Positions 55,783 through 64,000 of a DNA stretch of 64,000 nt are shown here, piece after piece. The stretch spans positions 1-64,000 of the forward strand of contig NZ_VDND01000008.1 of NCBI RefSeq assembly GCF_007665395.1. Direction: 5' to 3'. Source of the stretch: Pseudomonas oryzihabitans (GTDB taxonomy: Bacteria; Pseudomonadota; Gammaproteobacteria; Pseudomonadales; Pseudomonadaceae). A program made the position numbers and the translations under genes. The first letter of the stretch is position 1. The number at the start of each line of letters is the position of its first letter. Under the pieces are notes generated by a model. That model saw nothing but the letters and a program-made list of their open reading frames with translations, was not told the DNA's origin and made no database searches.

Positions 55783-57626
55783 ACCTGCTACCCCTCACCT
55801 TCGCCTTTCCCCTGGTCGGCTATTTCCTGCTGGCCTTTTCCCGCGGTCGGCTGTCGGAGAACCTCTCCGCGCTGATCGGCGTGGGTTCGGTGGGCCTGGC
55901 GGCGCTGGTCGCCGCCTGGGTCGGCTGGAACTTCCACGTCGCGCCGCCCGCCGACGGTCACCTGACCCTCGTCCTCTGGCAGTGGATGAACGTGGACGGC
56001 TTCGCGCCGAACATGGCGCTCTACCTGGACGGCCTGTCGCTGACCATGCTCGGCGTGATCACCGGCGTCGGCTTCCTGATCCACCTGTTCGCCTCCTGGT
56101 ACATGCGCGGTGAAGAGGGCTACTCGCGCTTCTTCGCCTACACCAACCTGTTCATCTTCAGCATGTTGCTGCTGGTTCTCGGCGACAACCTGCTGCTGCT
56201 GTACTTCGGTTGGGAAGGCGTGGGCCTGTGCAGCTACCTGCTGATCGGCTTCTACTACAGCGAGCGCGCCAACGGCAACGCGGCGTTGAAGGCCTTCATC
56301 GTCACCCGCGTCGGTGACGTCTTCATGGCCTTCGGCCTGTTCATCCTGTTCATGACCCTGGGCACCCTGGACATCCAGGAACTGCTGCAGAAGGCGCCCG
56401 ACGTCTTCGCCAGCGGCGATCCGCTGATCGTGCTGGCCACCCTGGCCCTGCTCGGCGGCGCGGTCGGCAAGTCGGCCCAGCTGCCGCTGCAGACCTGGCT
56501 GGCGGACGCCATGGCCGGCCCCACCCCGGTCTCCGCGCTGATCCACGCGGCGACCATGGTGACCGCGGGCGTCTACCTGATCGTCCGGACCCACGGCCTG
56601 TTCCTGCTGGCGCCGGAGATCCTGCACCTGGTCGGCATCGTCGGTGCCGTGACCCTGGTGCTGGCCGGTTTCGCCGCCCTGGTGCAGACCGACATCAAGC
56701 GTATCCTGGCCTATTCGACCATGAGCCAGATCGGCTACATGTTCCTGGCCCTGGGCGTCGGCGCCTGGCAACCGGCGATCTTCCACCTGATGATCCACGC
56801 CTTCTTCAAGGCGCTGCTGTTCCTCGCCTCGGGTTCGGTGATCCTGGCCTGCCACCACGAGCAGAACATCTTCAAGATGGGCGGCCTGTGGAAGAAGATC
56901 CCCCTGGCCTACGCCAGCTTCGTGGTGGGCGGTTCGGCCCTGGCGGCGCTGCCGCTGGTCACCGCCGGCTTCTACTCCAAGGACGAGATCCTCTGGGAAG
57001 CCCTGGCCAGCGGCCACACCTACCTGCTCTACGCAGGCCTGGCCGGTGCCTTCCTGACCTCGATCTACACCTTCCGCCTGATCTTCATCACCTTCCACGG
57101 CGAGGCGCACACCGAGGCCCATGCCGGCCACGGCATCGCCCACAACCTGCCGCTGGCGGTGCTGCTGGTGCTCTCGACCTTCGTCGGCGCGCTGATCGTG
57201 CCGCCGCTGGCCGGTGTGCTGCCGGAATCCATCGGCCATGCCGGTGGCGAAGCCAAGCATTCGCTGGAGATCACCTCGGGGGCCATCGCCATCGCCGGCA
57301 TCCTGCTGGCCGCCCTGCTCTTCCTCGGCAAGCGTTCCTTCGTGAACGGCCTGGCCAGGAGCGCGCCGGGTCGCTTCTTCGGGACCTGGTGGTATCACGC
57401 CTGGGGCTTCGACTGGCTGTACGACCTGATCTTCGTCAAGCCGTACCTGCTGCTGGCCCGCCTGCTGCGCCGCGATCCCATCGACCAGGCCATCGGCCTG
57501 ATCCCGCTGCTGGCGCGCGGTGGCAACCTGGCATTAAGCATCACCGAGAACGGCCGTCTGCGCTGGTACGCGGCTTCCATCGTGGGAGGCGCCGTGCTGC
57601 TGCTCGGCGCGCTGCTGCTGGCCTGA
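55779..57626 (+). CDS. nuoL: NADH-quinone oxidoreductase subunit L
   Basis: 615 residues, about 16 membrane helices. Antiporter-like core with the conserved Glu in YFGWEGVGLCSYLLIGF, Lys and His in GKSAQLPLQTWLADAMAGPTP (cited by its core QLPLQTWLADAM), and a long C-terminal lateral helix region. It is the distal proton pump. It overlaps nuoK by 4 bases. Confidence 0.96.
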   Translation: MNLLPLTFAFPLVGYFLLAFSRGRLSENLSALIGVGSVGLAALVAAWVGWNFHVAPPADGHLTLVLWQWMNVDGFAPNMALYLDGLSLTMLGVITGVGFLIHLFASWYMRGEEGYSRFFAYTNLFIFSMLLLVLGDNLLLLYFGWEGVGLCSYLLIGFYYSERANGNAALKAFIVTRVGDVFMAFGLFILFMTLGTLDIQELLQKAPDVFASGDPLIVLATLALLGGAVGKSAQLPLQTWLADAMAGPTPVSALIHAATMVTAGVYLIVRTHGLFLLAPEILHLVGIVGAVTLVLAGFAALVQTDIKRILAYSTMSQIGYMFLALGVGAWQPAIFHLMIHAFFKALLFLASGSVILACHHEQNIFKMGGLWKKIPLAYASFVVGGSALAALPLVTAGFYSKDEILWEALASGHTYLLYAGLAGAFLTSIYTFRLIFITFHGEAHTEAHAGHGIAHNLPLAVLLVLSTFVGALIVPPLAGVLPESIGHAGGEAKHSLEITSGAIAIAGILLAALLFLGKRSFVNGLARSAPGRFFGTWWYHAWGFDWLYDLIFVKPYLLLARLLRRDPIDQAIGLIPLLARGGNLALSITENGRLRWYAASIVGGAVLLLGALLLA

Positions 57627-57653
57627 CCCCCTGACTAAGGATAAGTACACGTC

Positions 57654-59186
57654 ATGCTTCTGCCCTGGCTAATCCTGATCCCCTTCATCGGCGGCCTGCT
57701 CTGCTTCCTCACGGAAAAGACCGGCCCGCTGGTGCCCCGCTGGATCGCCCTGTTCACCATGCTGCTGGAGCTGGTGCTCGGCCTGTGGCTGTGGGCCCAC
57801 GGCGACTACAGCCTGGCCCCCGCCCCCGGCGCCGAGACCGCCTGGACCGCGGAATTCCAGATGGACTGGATTCCGCGCTTCGGCATCAGCCTGCACTTCG
57901 GCCTCGACGGCCTGTCGCTGCTGATGATCCTGCTCACCGGCCTGCTCGGGGTGCTGGCGGTGACCTGCTCCTGGCGCGAAGTGCAGCGCCACGTCGGCTT
58001 CTTCCACCTCAACCTGCTGTGGATCATCGGCGGCGTGGTGGGGGTGTTCCTGGCACTGGACCTGTTCCTGTTCTTCTTCTTCTGGGAAATGATGCTGGTG
58101 CCGATGTACTTCCTGATCGCGCTGTGGGGCCATAGCTCCGCGGACGGCAAGAAGAGCCGCATCACCGCCGCCACCAAGTTCTTCATCTTCACCCAGGCCA
58201 GCGGCCTGATCATGCTGGTGGCCATCGTCGCCCTGGTGCTGGTGAACTACGGTGCGACCGGCGTCCTGACCTTCGACTACGAAGACCTGCTGCAACTGCA
58301 ACTGGATCCCAAGCTGGAATACCTGCTGATGCTGGGCTTCTTCATCGCCTTCGCGGTGAAGCTGCCAGTGGTGCCAGTGCACTCCTGGCTGCCGGATGCC
58401 CACGCCCAGGCGCCGACCGCCGGTTCCGTCGACCTCGCCGGCATCCTGCTCAAGACCGCCGCCTACGGCCTGCTGCGCTTCGCCATCCCGCTGTTCCCCA
58501 ACGCCTCGGCGGAATTCGCGCCGATCGCCATGTGGCTGGGCATCATCGGCATCTTCTACGGCGCCATCCTGTCGTTCGCCCAGACCGACATCAAGCGCTT
58601 GGTGGCCTACTCCAGCGTCTCGCACATGGGCTTCGTGCTGATCGGCATCTACTCCGGCAGCCCCCAGGCGTTGCAGGGTGTGGTGGTGCAGATGATCGCC
58701 CACGGCCTCTCCGCCGCCGGCCTGTTCATCCTCTGCGGCCAGCTCTACGAGCGGATGCATACCCGGGACATGCGCGAGATGGGCGGCCTCTGGGCCCGCC
58801 TCCCCTACCTGCCGGCGCTGAGCCTGTTCTTCGCCTCGGCTTCCTTGGGCCTGCCGGGTACCGGCAACTTCGTCGGCGAATTCCTGATCCTGCTGGGCGC
58901 CTTCCCGGTGGTGCCGATGATCACCGTCATCGCCACTTTCGGCCTGGTGTTCGCCTCGGTCTATTCGCTGATCATGATCCACCGCGCCTACTTCGGCCCC
59001 GCCAAGGCCGAGGGCGCGCTGCCAGGCCTGAACGTGCGGGAGCTGTCGATGCTGCTGTTGCTCGGCGTGCTGCTGGTGCTGCTCGGCGTCTATCCGCAGC
59101 CGGTGCTGGATACCTCGGCCGCGAGCATGGCCGGTGTCCAGCAGTGGCTCGGCGAAGCCTTCTCCTCCCTCGTTTCCGCCCGGTAA
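57654..59186 (+). CDS. nuoM: NADH-quinone oxidoreductase subunit M
   Basis: 510 residues, about 14 membrane helices. The antiporter core has the key Glu in FFFWEMMLVPMYFLI and Lys in AVKLPVVPVHSWLPDAHAQAP (core VHSWLPDAHAQAP). A proton pump. It follows nuoL after 27 bases with AAGGAT upstream. Confidence 0.96.
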   Translation: MLLPWLILIPFIGGLLCFLTEKTGPLVPRWIALFTMLLELVLGLWLWAHGDYSLAPAPGAETAWTAEFQMDWIPRFGISLHFGLDGLSLLMILLTGLLGVLAVTCSWREVQRHVGFFHLNLLWIIGGVVGVFLALDLFLFFFFWEMMLVPMYFLIALWGHSSADGKKSRITAATKFFIFTQASGLIMLVAIVALVLVNYGATGVLTFDYEDLLQLQLDPKLEYLLMLGFFIAFAVKLPVVPVHSWLPDAHAQAPTAGSVDLAGILLKTAAYGLLRFAIPLFPNASAEFAPIAMWLGIIGIFYGAILSFAQTDIKRLVAYSSVSHMGFVLIGIYSGSPQALQGVVVQMIAHGLSAAGLFILCGQLYERMHTRDMREMGGLWARLPYLPALSLFFASASLGLPGTGNFVGEFLILLGAFPVVPMITVIATFGLVFASVYSLIMIHRAYFGPAKAEGALPGLNVRELSMLLLLGVLLVLLGVYPQPVLDTSAASMAGVQQWLGEAFSSLVSAR

Positions 59187-59193
59187 GAGCGCC

Positions 59194-60645
59194 ATGACCT
59201 TTACCTACGAACACTTCATCGCCCTCCTGCCGATCATCATCACCGGCTTCACCGCCGTGGTGGTGATGCTGGGCATCGCCTGGCGGCGGGATCACACCCT
59301 CATCCCGACCCTGGGCGTGATCGGTCTCAACCTGGCCCTGCTGTCCTGCATCCCGGCCCTCGGCGTCGGTGCCATCGACGTCACCCCGCTGCTGCGCATC
59401 GACGGCTTCACCTGCTTCTACATGGCGCTGATCCTGATCGCCACCCTGGCCTGCATGACCCTGTCGCACGCCTACATGGAAGGCTATCCGGGCAACCGCG
59501 AAGAGCTGTACCTGCTGCTGCTGATCTCCGCCACCGGCGGCCTGGTACTGGTGGCGGCGCAGAACGTCGCCGGCCTGTTCATCGGCCTGGAGCTGCTCTC
59601 GGTTCCGGTCTACGGCCTGGTGGCCTACAGCTACTTCAATCGTCGCTCCCTGGAAGCCGGCATGAAGTACCTGGTGCTGTCCGCCGCCGGCTCGGCCATC
59701 CTGCTGTTCGGCATGGCCCTGCTCTACGCCCAGTCCGGCAGCCTGAGCTTCGCCGACATCGGCATGCAGATGGATGCCCCGGCCAGCACCGGCCTGCTGA
59801 TGGAAATCGGCCTCGGCATGCTGATCGTCGGCCTCGGCTTCAAGCTGTCGCTGGTGCCCTTCCACCTCTGGACGCCGGATGTCTACGAAGGCTCCCCGGC
59901 GCCGGTGGGCGCCTTCCTGGCCACCGCCAGCAAGGTCGCCGTCTTCGCCGTGCTGGTGCGGGTATTCCAGACCATGCCCATGGCCACCGAAGACGGCTGG
60001 CTGCACGATGCCATCGCCTTCATCGCCATCGCCTCCATGCTGGTCGGCAACCTGCTGGCGCTGATGCAGAGCAACCTCAAGCGTCTGCTGGGTTACTCCT
60101 CCATCTCCCACTTCGGCTACCTGCTGGTGGCGGTGGCCTCGGGCGAAGGCCTGTCAATGGAAGCCGTGGCGGTCTACTTGGTGACCTACGTCTTCACCAG
60201 CCTGGGCGCCTTCGGCGTGATCACCCTGATGTCCAGCCCGAGCAACGGCCAGCGTGACGCCGATGCCCTGTTCGAGTACCGCGGCCTGTTCTGGCGCCGC
60301 CCGTACCTGACCGCGGCGCTGACGGTGATGATGCTGTCCCTGGCCGGTATCCCGCTCACCGCCGGCTTCATCGGCAAGTTCTACGTCATCACCGTGGGCG
60401 TGGAAGCGGGCATGTGGTGGCAGACCGCGGCCATCGTGCTGGGCAGCGCCATCGGCCTGTTCTACTACCTGCGCGTGATGGTCACCCTGTACCTGACCGA
60501 GCAGGGCCTGCAGCGTCATGATGCACCGATGAACTGGGGCCAGCGCGCCGGCGGCGTGATGCTGATCGCCATTTCCATCGCCACCTTCGTCCTCGGCGTC
60601 TATCCGCAGCCGCTGCTGCAACTGGCGCAGCTGACGGTGTTCTGA
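59194..60645 (+). CDS. nuoN: NADH-quinone oxidoreductase subunit N
   Basis: 483 residues from the ATG at 59194, 7 bases after nuoM. Antiporter core with GLELLSVPVYGLVAY, KLSLVPFHLWTPDVYEG and the later SISHFGYLLVA. It is the third pump subunit and the last nuo gene. A strong hairpin terminator follows. Confidence 0.96.
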   Translation: MTFTYEHFIALLPIIITGFTAVVVMLGIAWRRDHTLIPTLGVIGLNLALLSCIPALGVGAIDVTPLLRIDGFTCFYMALILIATLACMTLSHAYMEGYPGNREELYLLLLISATGGLVLVAAQNVAGLFIGLELLSVPVYGLVAYSYFNRRSLEAGMKYLVLSAAGSAILLFGMALLYAQSGSLSFADIGMQMDAPASTGLLMEIGLGMLIVGLGFKLSLVPFHLWTPDVYEGSPAPVGAFLATASKVAVFAVLVRVFQTMPMATEDGWLHDAIAFIAIASMLVGNLLALMQSNLKRLLGYSSISHFGYLLVAVASGEGLSMEAVAVYLVTYVFTSLGAFGVITLMSSPSNGQRDADALFEYRGLFWRRPYLTAALTVMMLSLAGIPLTAGFIGKFYVITVGVEAGMWWQTAAIVLGSAIGLFYYLRVMVTLYLTEQGLQRHDAPMNWGQRAGGVMLIAISIATFVLGVYPQPLLQLAQLTVF

Positions 60646-60660
60646 TCCCTGGCGTCGCCC

Positions 60661-60692
60661 ACGATCCCCGCTTCGGCGGGGATCGTCGTTTC
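60661..60692 (+). terminator. rho-independent terminator of the nuo operon
   Basis: ACGATCCCCGC (60661-60671) pairs perfectly with GCGGGGATCGT (60676-60686), with a TTCG tetraloop, followed by CGTTTCT. It lies 15 bases after nuoN. Confidence 0.85.
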
Positions 60693-60793
60693 TGGGATCC
60701 GCAAGAGACCCGCGCTTGGCAGGGTCGCACCCCGACCGCTACCCTCGACGCCCTACCCCGCTTCCCCTGTCCTTTTGGAGACCTCTTTCTCCC

Positions 60794-62833
60794 ATGCCTG
60801 CGTTGAAACCCCTCGCCCTCGCCCTCACCCTCGGCCTGCTGCTCGGCAGCCAGGCCTTCGCCGCCCCGGTCTTCGACGTCACCGAACTGGGTAACCCCGC
60901 CACCGCCTGCAGCGACCTCGACACCTTCGTCAACGCCAAGTGGGTCGCCGCCAATCCGATCCCGCCGGACAAGTCGCGCTGGGGTTCCTTCATGGCCCTG
61001 GGTGAGAAGTCGCTCAACGACCAGCACGCCATCCTGCAGCGGGCCGCCCGCGAGGCGGATCGCGCCGCCCAGGGTTCGGTGGAGCAGAAAATCGGCTGGC
61101 TGTATCGCTCGGGGATGGACGAGGCCGCCATCGAGCGCGCGGGCTACCGGCCGATCCAGCCGCAGCTGGCCGCCATCGACCAGCTGCGCAGCACCGCCGA
61201 CCTGATCACCTACCTGCAACGCAGCTTCGCGCGTGGCGACATGCAGGTGTTCTCCTTCGGCTCCGGCGCCGACTACCAGAACGCCAAGCAGCAGATCGCC
61301 TACGCATTCCAGGGCGGCCTCGGCCTGCCGACACCCGACTACTACACCGAGGCCGACTACGCCAAGCTGCGCCAGGCCTATCTCGAGCATGTCGCCCGGC
61401 TGCTGACCCTCACCAGGGTACCCAAGGCCCAGGCCGCCGCCCAGGCGGAACTGGTGCTGGCCTTCGAAAGCCGCCTCGCCCGTGCCTCGGTCAAGCCGGT
61501 GGACCTGCGCAACCCGGAGAACCAGTACCACTACCTGAGCTTCGCCGAGGCGAACCAGGTGACCCCGCACTTCGACTGGCAGGCCTTCTTCGCCAGCCAG
61601 GGCGTGACCGGCCAGCAGGGATTCTCCCTGTCCCAGCCAGGCTTCTTCGCCGAATTCGACCGGATGCTGGCCGATACCCCCCTCGAGCAATGGCAGGCCT
61701 ATCTGCGCGCCCATGTGATCGACGATGCCGCGCCGCTGCTGTCCAAGCCCTTCCAAGAGGAGAGCTTCGCCTTCAACCAGAAGACCCTGAGCGGCCAGCA
61801 GCAGCAGAGCGAGCGCTGGAAGCGGGTGCTGCGCGCGGTCAATGGCGCCATGGGCGAAGGCCTCGGCCAGCTCTATGTGCAGGAGCACTTCTCGCCCCAG
61901 GCCAAGGCCCGCGCCCAGGAGCTGGTGGACAACGTGATGCTGGCGCTCAGGGCCCGCATCGAGCGACTCGACTGGATGAGCCCGGAAACCAAGCAGAAGG
62001 CACTGGCCAAGTGGGACAGCTTCCTGCCCAAGATCGGCTATCCCGAGCGCTGGCGTGACTGGAGCGGCCTGACCCTGCAGCCCCAGGGGTTCTATGCCAA
62101 CCTGGAAGCCGCCTCGCGCTTCAACTACCGCCATGACCTGGACAAGATCGGCAAGCCCACCGACCGGCAGGAGTGGGGCATGCTGCCGCAGACGGTGAAT
62201 GCCTACTACAGCTCCACCGACAACACCATCAACTTCCCCGCCGCCATCCTGCAGCCACCCTTCTTCTACCCGGACGGCGACGACGCCATCAACTACGGCG
62301 GCATCGGCGCGGTGATCGGCCACGAGGCCAGCCATGGCTTCGATGACCAGGGCAGCAAGTTCGATGGCGCCGGCAACCAGGTGGACTGGTGGACCCCGGC
62401 CGACCGCCAGGCCTTCGAAGCCCGCACCGGCAAGCTGGTGGAGCAGTTCGACCGCTACCAGCCGCTGCCCGATCATCCGGAGTTGCACGTCAACGGCAAG
62501 CTGACCCTGGGCGAGAACATCGGCGACCTGGGTGGCCTCAACGCCGCCTACGATGCCCTGCAACTGGCCCTGGCGAAGAAGCCGGAAGAAGCTGCACGGA
62601 AGATCGACGGCTATACCCAGGACCAGCGCTTCTTCCTCAACTGGGCCCGGGTCTGGCGGGGCTCGATCCGCGAAGAGCAGGCACGCCTGTTCCTCAATAC
62701 CGATCCCCATGCGCCCATGAGATTCCGCGCCATCGGGGCTCCGTCCAACCTGCCCGCCTTCGCCCGCGCCTTCAGCTGCAAGGCCGGCGATGCCATGGTC
62801 CGGCCAGACGACCAGCGGGTGGAAATCTGGTGA
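60794..62833 (+). CDS. secreted M13-family zinc metallopeptidase
   Basis: 679 residues from the ATG at 60794. Signal peptide PLALALTLGLLLGSQAFA. M13 (neprilysin/PepO) domain: zinc motif HEASH at 510-514 in VIGHEASHGFDDQG, third ligand Glu574 and Asp578 in LGENIGDLGGL, and the upstream substrate-binding NAYYSSTDNTINFPAAIL (core NAYYS). The C-terminal CKAGDAMVRP(D)DQRVEIW matches the family ending. It cleaves short peptides in the periplasm or outside; the natural substrate is unknown. It stands alone after nuoN. Confidence 0.94.
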   Translation: MPALKPLALALTLGLLLGSQAFAAPVFDVTELGNPATACSDLDTFVNAKWVAANPIPPDKSRWGSFMALGEKSLNDQHAILQRAAREADRAAQGSVEQKIGWLYRSGMDEAAIERAGYRPIQPQLAAIDQLRSTADLITYLQRSFARGDMQVFSFGSGADYQNAKQQIAYAFQGGLGLPTPDYYTEADYAKLRQAYLEHVARLLTLTRVPKAQAAAQAELVLAFESRLARASVKPVDLRNPENQYHYLSFAEANQVTPHFDWQAFFASQGVTGQQGFSLSQPGFFAEFDRMLADTPLEQWQAYLRAHVIDDAAPLLSKPFQEESFAFNQKTLSGQQQQSERWKRVLRAVNGAMGEGLGQLYVQEHFSPQAKARAQELVDNVMLALRARIERLDWMSPETKQKALAKWDSFLPKIGYPERWRDWSGLTLQPQGFYANLEAASRFNYRHDLDKIGKPTDRQEWGMLPQTVNAYYSSTDNTINFPAAILQPPFFYPDGDDAINYGGIGAVIGHEASHGFDDQGSKFDGAGNQVDWWTPADRQAFEARTGKLVEQFDRYQPLPDHPELHVNGKLTLGENIGDLGGLNAAYDALQLALAKKPEEAARKIDGYTQDQRFFLNWARVWRGSIREEQARLFLNTDPHAPMRFRAIGAPSNLPAFARAFSCKAGDAMVRPDDQRVEIW

Positions 62834-62840
62834 CGGCAGG

Positions 62841-62887
62841 GGGGCGCCCGGGCAACAGGTATCGCTTTTGCATTGCCTGGGCGTCCC
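62841..62887. other. imperfect hairpin between the peptidase and kinase genes
   Basis: GGGGCGCCCGGGCAA (62841-62855) pairs with TTGCCTGGGCGTCCC (62873-62887) at 13 of 15 positions around a 17-base loop. It has no T-run on the + strand, so it could be a processing site or weak terminator just before the next start. Confidence 0.4.
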
Positions 62888-62906
62888 TCCGCCCGGCGCC
62901 TCGCCC

Positions 62907-64000
62907 ATGTCCCTAGAACTCGTCACTGCCGAAGCCACCGCGACCGGCCCGCGCAAGGAAAACCAGGATGCCTTGCGCAGCGTCCAGCCGAGCGCGGCCC
63001 TGGCGGCGACCAAGGGGCACCTGTTCGCCCTGGCCGATGGCGTCAGCGGCTGTCCGGATGGCGGCCTGGCCGCCCGCGCCACCCTCCAGGCCCTGGCCCT
63101 GGACTACTACGCCACCCCGGAGACCTGGCCAGTGGCCCAGGCGCTGGAGCGGCTGCTGCTGGCGCAGAATCGCTGGCTGCAGGCGGCCGGCAATGGCCAG
63201 CCGCTGCTGACCACCCTGACCGCCCTGGTGATCCGCGGCCGCCGCTACACCCTGGCCCATGTCGGCGATTGCCGCGCCTATAGCTGGCACGGCGGCACCC
63301 TGACCTGCCTCACCGTCGACCACGTCTGGCAGCAGGCCGGGATGCAGCATGTGCTGACCCGCGCGCTGGGGCTGGAAAGCCATCTGGTGGTGGACTTTCG
63401 CGAAGGCGAGCTGGAGGCCGGCGAGACCCTGGTGCTGGTGAGCGATGGCGTCTGGGCCGCGCTGGGCGAGGACAGCATGAGGCGCATCCTCACCGACGGC
63501 GGGCCGGACCTGGATGCCACCGCCCAGGCCCTGGTGGCCGGCGCCCTGCACGCCGGCGGCCAGGACAACGCCAGTGCCCTGCTGGTGAAGGTCGACCGCC
63601 TGCCCGAGGTGTCCCTGGCCGACACCCTGGCCAGCGCCGATACCTGGCCGCCGCTGCCAGCGCTCAAGCCGGGCCAGGCCTTCGAAGGCTGGACCGTGGT
63701 CGAGCGCCTGGCCGAGTCGCGGCAATCGCTGCTCTATCGCGTCGAGGACGAGAGTGGCCGCCCCTGGCTGCTGAAGACCCTGCCCGCGGCCCTGCAATAC
63801 GACACCCTGGCCGGGCACGCGCTGCTGATGGAGGAGTGGTTCCTGCGCCGCGTCGCCGGCCGCGCCTTCGTCGAGGTGCACCCCCTGCCCCGCCGTGCCC
63901 ACCTCTATTTCGTCCAGCGGGAGTATCCCGGGCGCACCCTGGCGCAACAGCTGCACAGCGATGGGCCGCTGGCGCTGGCCGATTGGCTGGACGTCGCCTC
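62907..64000 (+). CDS. PP2C phosphatase / Ser-Thr kinase fusion (5' part)
   Basis: 364 full codons are present; the 3' end lies beyond the window. The N-terminal PP2C phosphatase domain (about 1-240) shows RKENQDA, FALADGVSG, HVGDCRAY, LVSDGVW and GGQDNASALLV, the metal-binding aspartates of the family. After a linker, a kinase lobe begins: glycine-poor loop RLAESRQSLLYRV and the ATP-binding Lys in PWLLKTLP. In P. aeruginosa a homologous two-domain gene sits next to nitrate-assimilation genes, as I recall; those would lie downstream here and are not visible. Confidence 0.85.
   Translation, partial: MSLELVTAEATATGPRKENQDALRSVQPSAALAATKGHLFALADGVSGCPDGGLAARATLQALALDYYATPETWPVAQALERLLLAQNRWLQAAGNGQPLLTTLTALVIRGRRYTLAHVGDCRAYSWHGGTLTCLTVDHVWQQAGMQHVLTRALGLESHLVVDFREGELEAGETLVLVSDGVWAALGEDSMRRILTDGGPDLDATAQALVAGALHAGGQDNASALLVKVDRLPEVSLADTLASADTWPPLPALKPGQAFEGWTVVERLAESRQSLLYRVEDESGRPWLLKTLPAALQYDTLAGHALLMEEWFLRRVAGRAFVEVHPLPRRAHLYFVQREYPGRTLAQQLHSDGPLALADWLDVA

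Noticed and set aside
60482..63082. 866-codon reverse-strand open frame under the M13 peptidase
   Set aside because: The forward frame has a signal peptide and HEXXH motif. The reverse translation is compositionally biased and crosses two genes and a terminator.

Overview
This window reads as chromosomal DNA of a Pseudomonas. It is GC-rich throughout. It carries the conserved block idh - nudJ - mnmA - hflD - purB - L16-hydroxylase cupin - two small conserved genes - nuoA to nuoN with a fused nuoCD, in the order I know from pseudomonads. Genus-typical families such as a DUF1652 protein and a periplasmic PpiA are also present. The P. oryzihabitans / P. psychrotolerans group is my guess for the species and is not proven here. 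I see no rRNA, tRNA, CRISPR array, prophage or complete insertion sequence.

Layout. 1-2149: the end of a chemoreceptor gene, several small unknown proteins (one a 32-residue membrane peptide) and a stand-alone receiver domain. 2150-10551: an accessory catabolic cluster with a TetR regulator, an FMN/FAD demethylase-like enzyme, an M24-fold enzyme that keeps the active-site pattern of the DMSP lyase DddP, a four-gene polar-amino-acid-type ABC importer and an Ldh2-family dehydrogenase. This is the least conventional part of the window. 10534-13131: a CHASE4-PAS-GGDEF-EAL c-di-GMP protein on the opposite strand. 13443-19440: xdhABC and guaD, which take guanine and hypoxanthine to urate. 19444-20238: about 4.2 tandem copies of a palindrome-rich 183-base repeat. 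20321-23079: XenA with a divergent ArsR regulator, then a secreted GDSL protein. 23140-26675: uraH divergent from puuE-uraD-alc-allA, taking 5-hydroxyisourate to glyoxylate and urea. Urate oxidase is not in the window.

26672-36507: two EamA/RarD exporters, a DUF3060 protein, a LysR regulator, PpiA, an ABC exporter, a DUF1652 protein, QueD, a PiT phosphate transporter and small membrane proteins. 36930-45464: the core idh to secretin-like block. 45723-60645: all 13 nuo genes of NADH:quinone oxidoreductase (complex I). 60794-62833: a secreted M13 metallopeptidase. 62907-64000: the start of a PP2C phosphatase / protein kinase fusion cut by the window edge.

The two purine blocks are complementary halves of one route. 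The importer and enzymes at 2150-10551 look like a self-contained uptake and catabolism unit for a methylated amino acid, betaine or other onium compound; that substrate is inferred. Two MITE-like elements of about 175 bases with related terminal inverted repeats lie directly after stop codons at 8503 and 30769.
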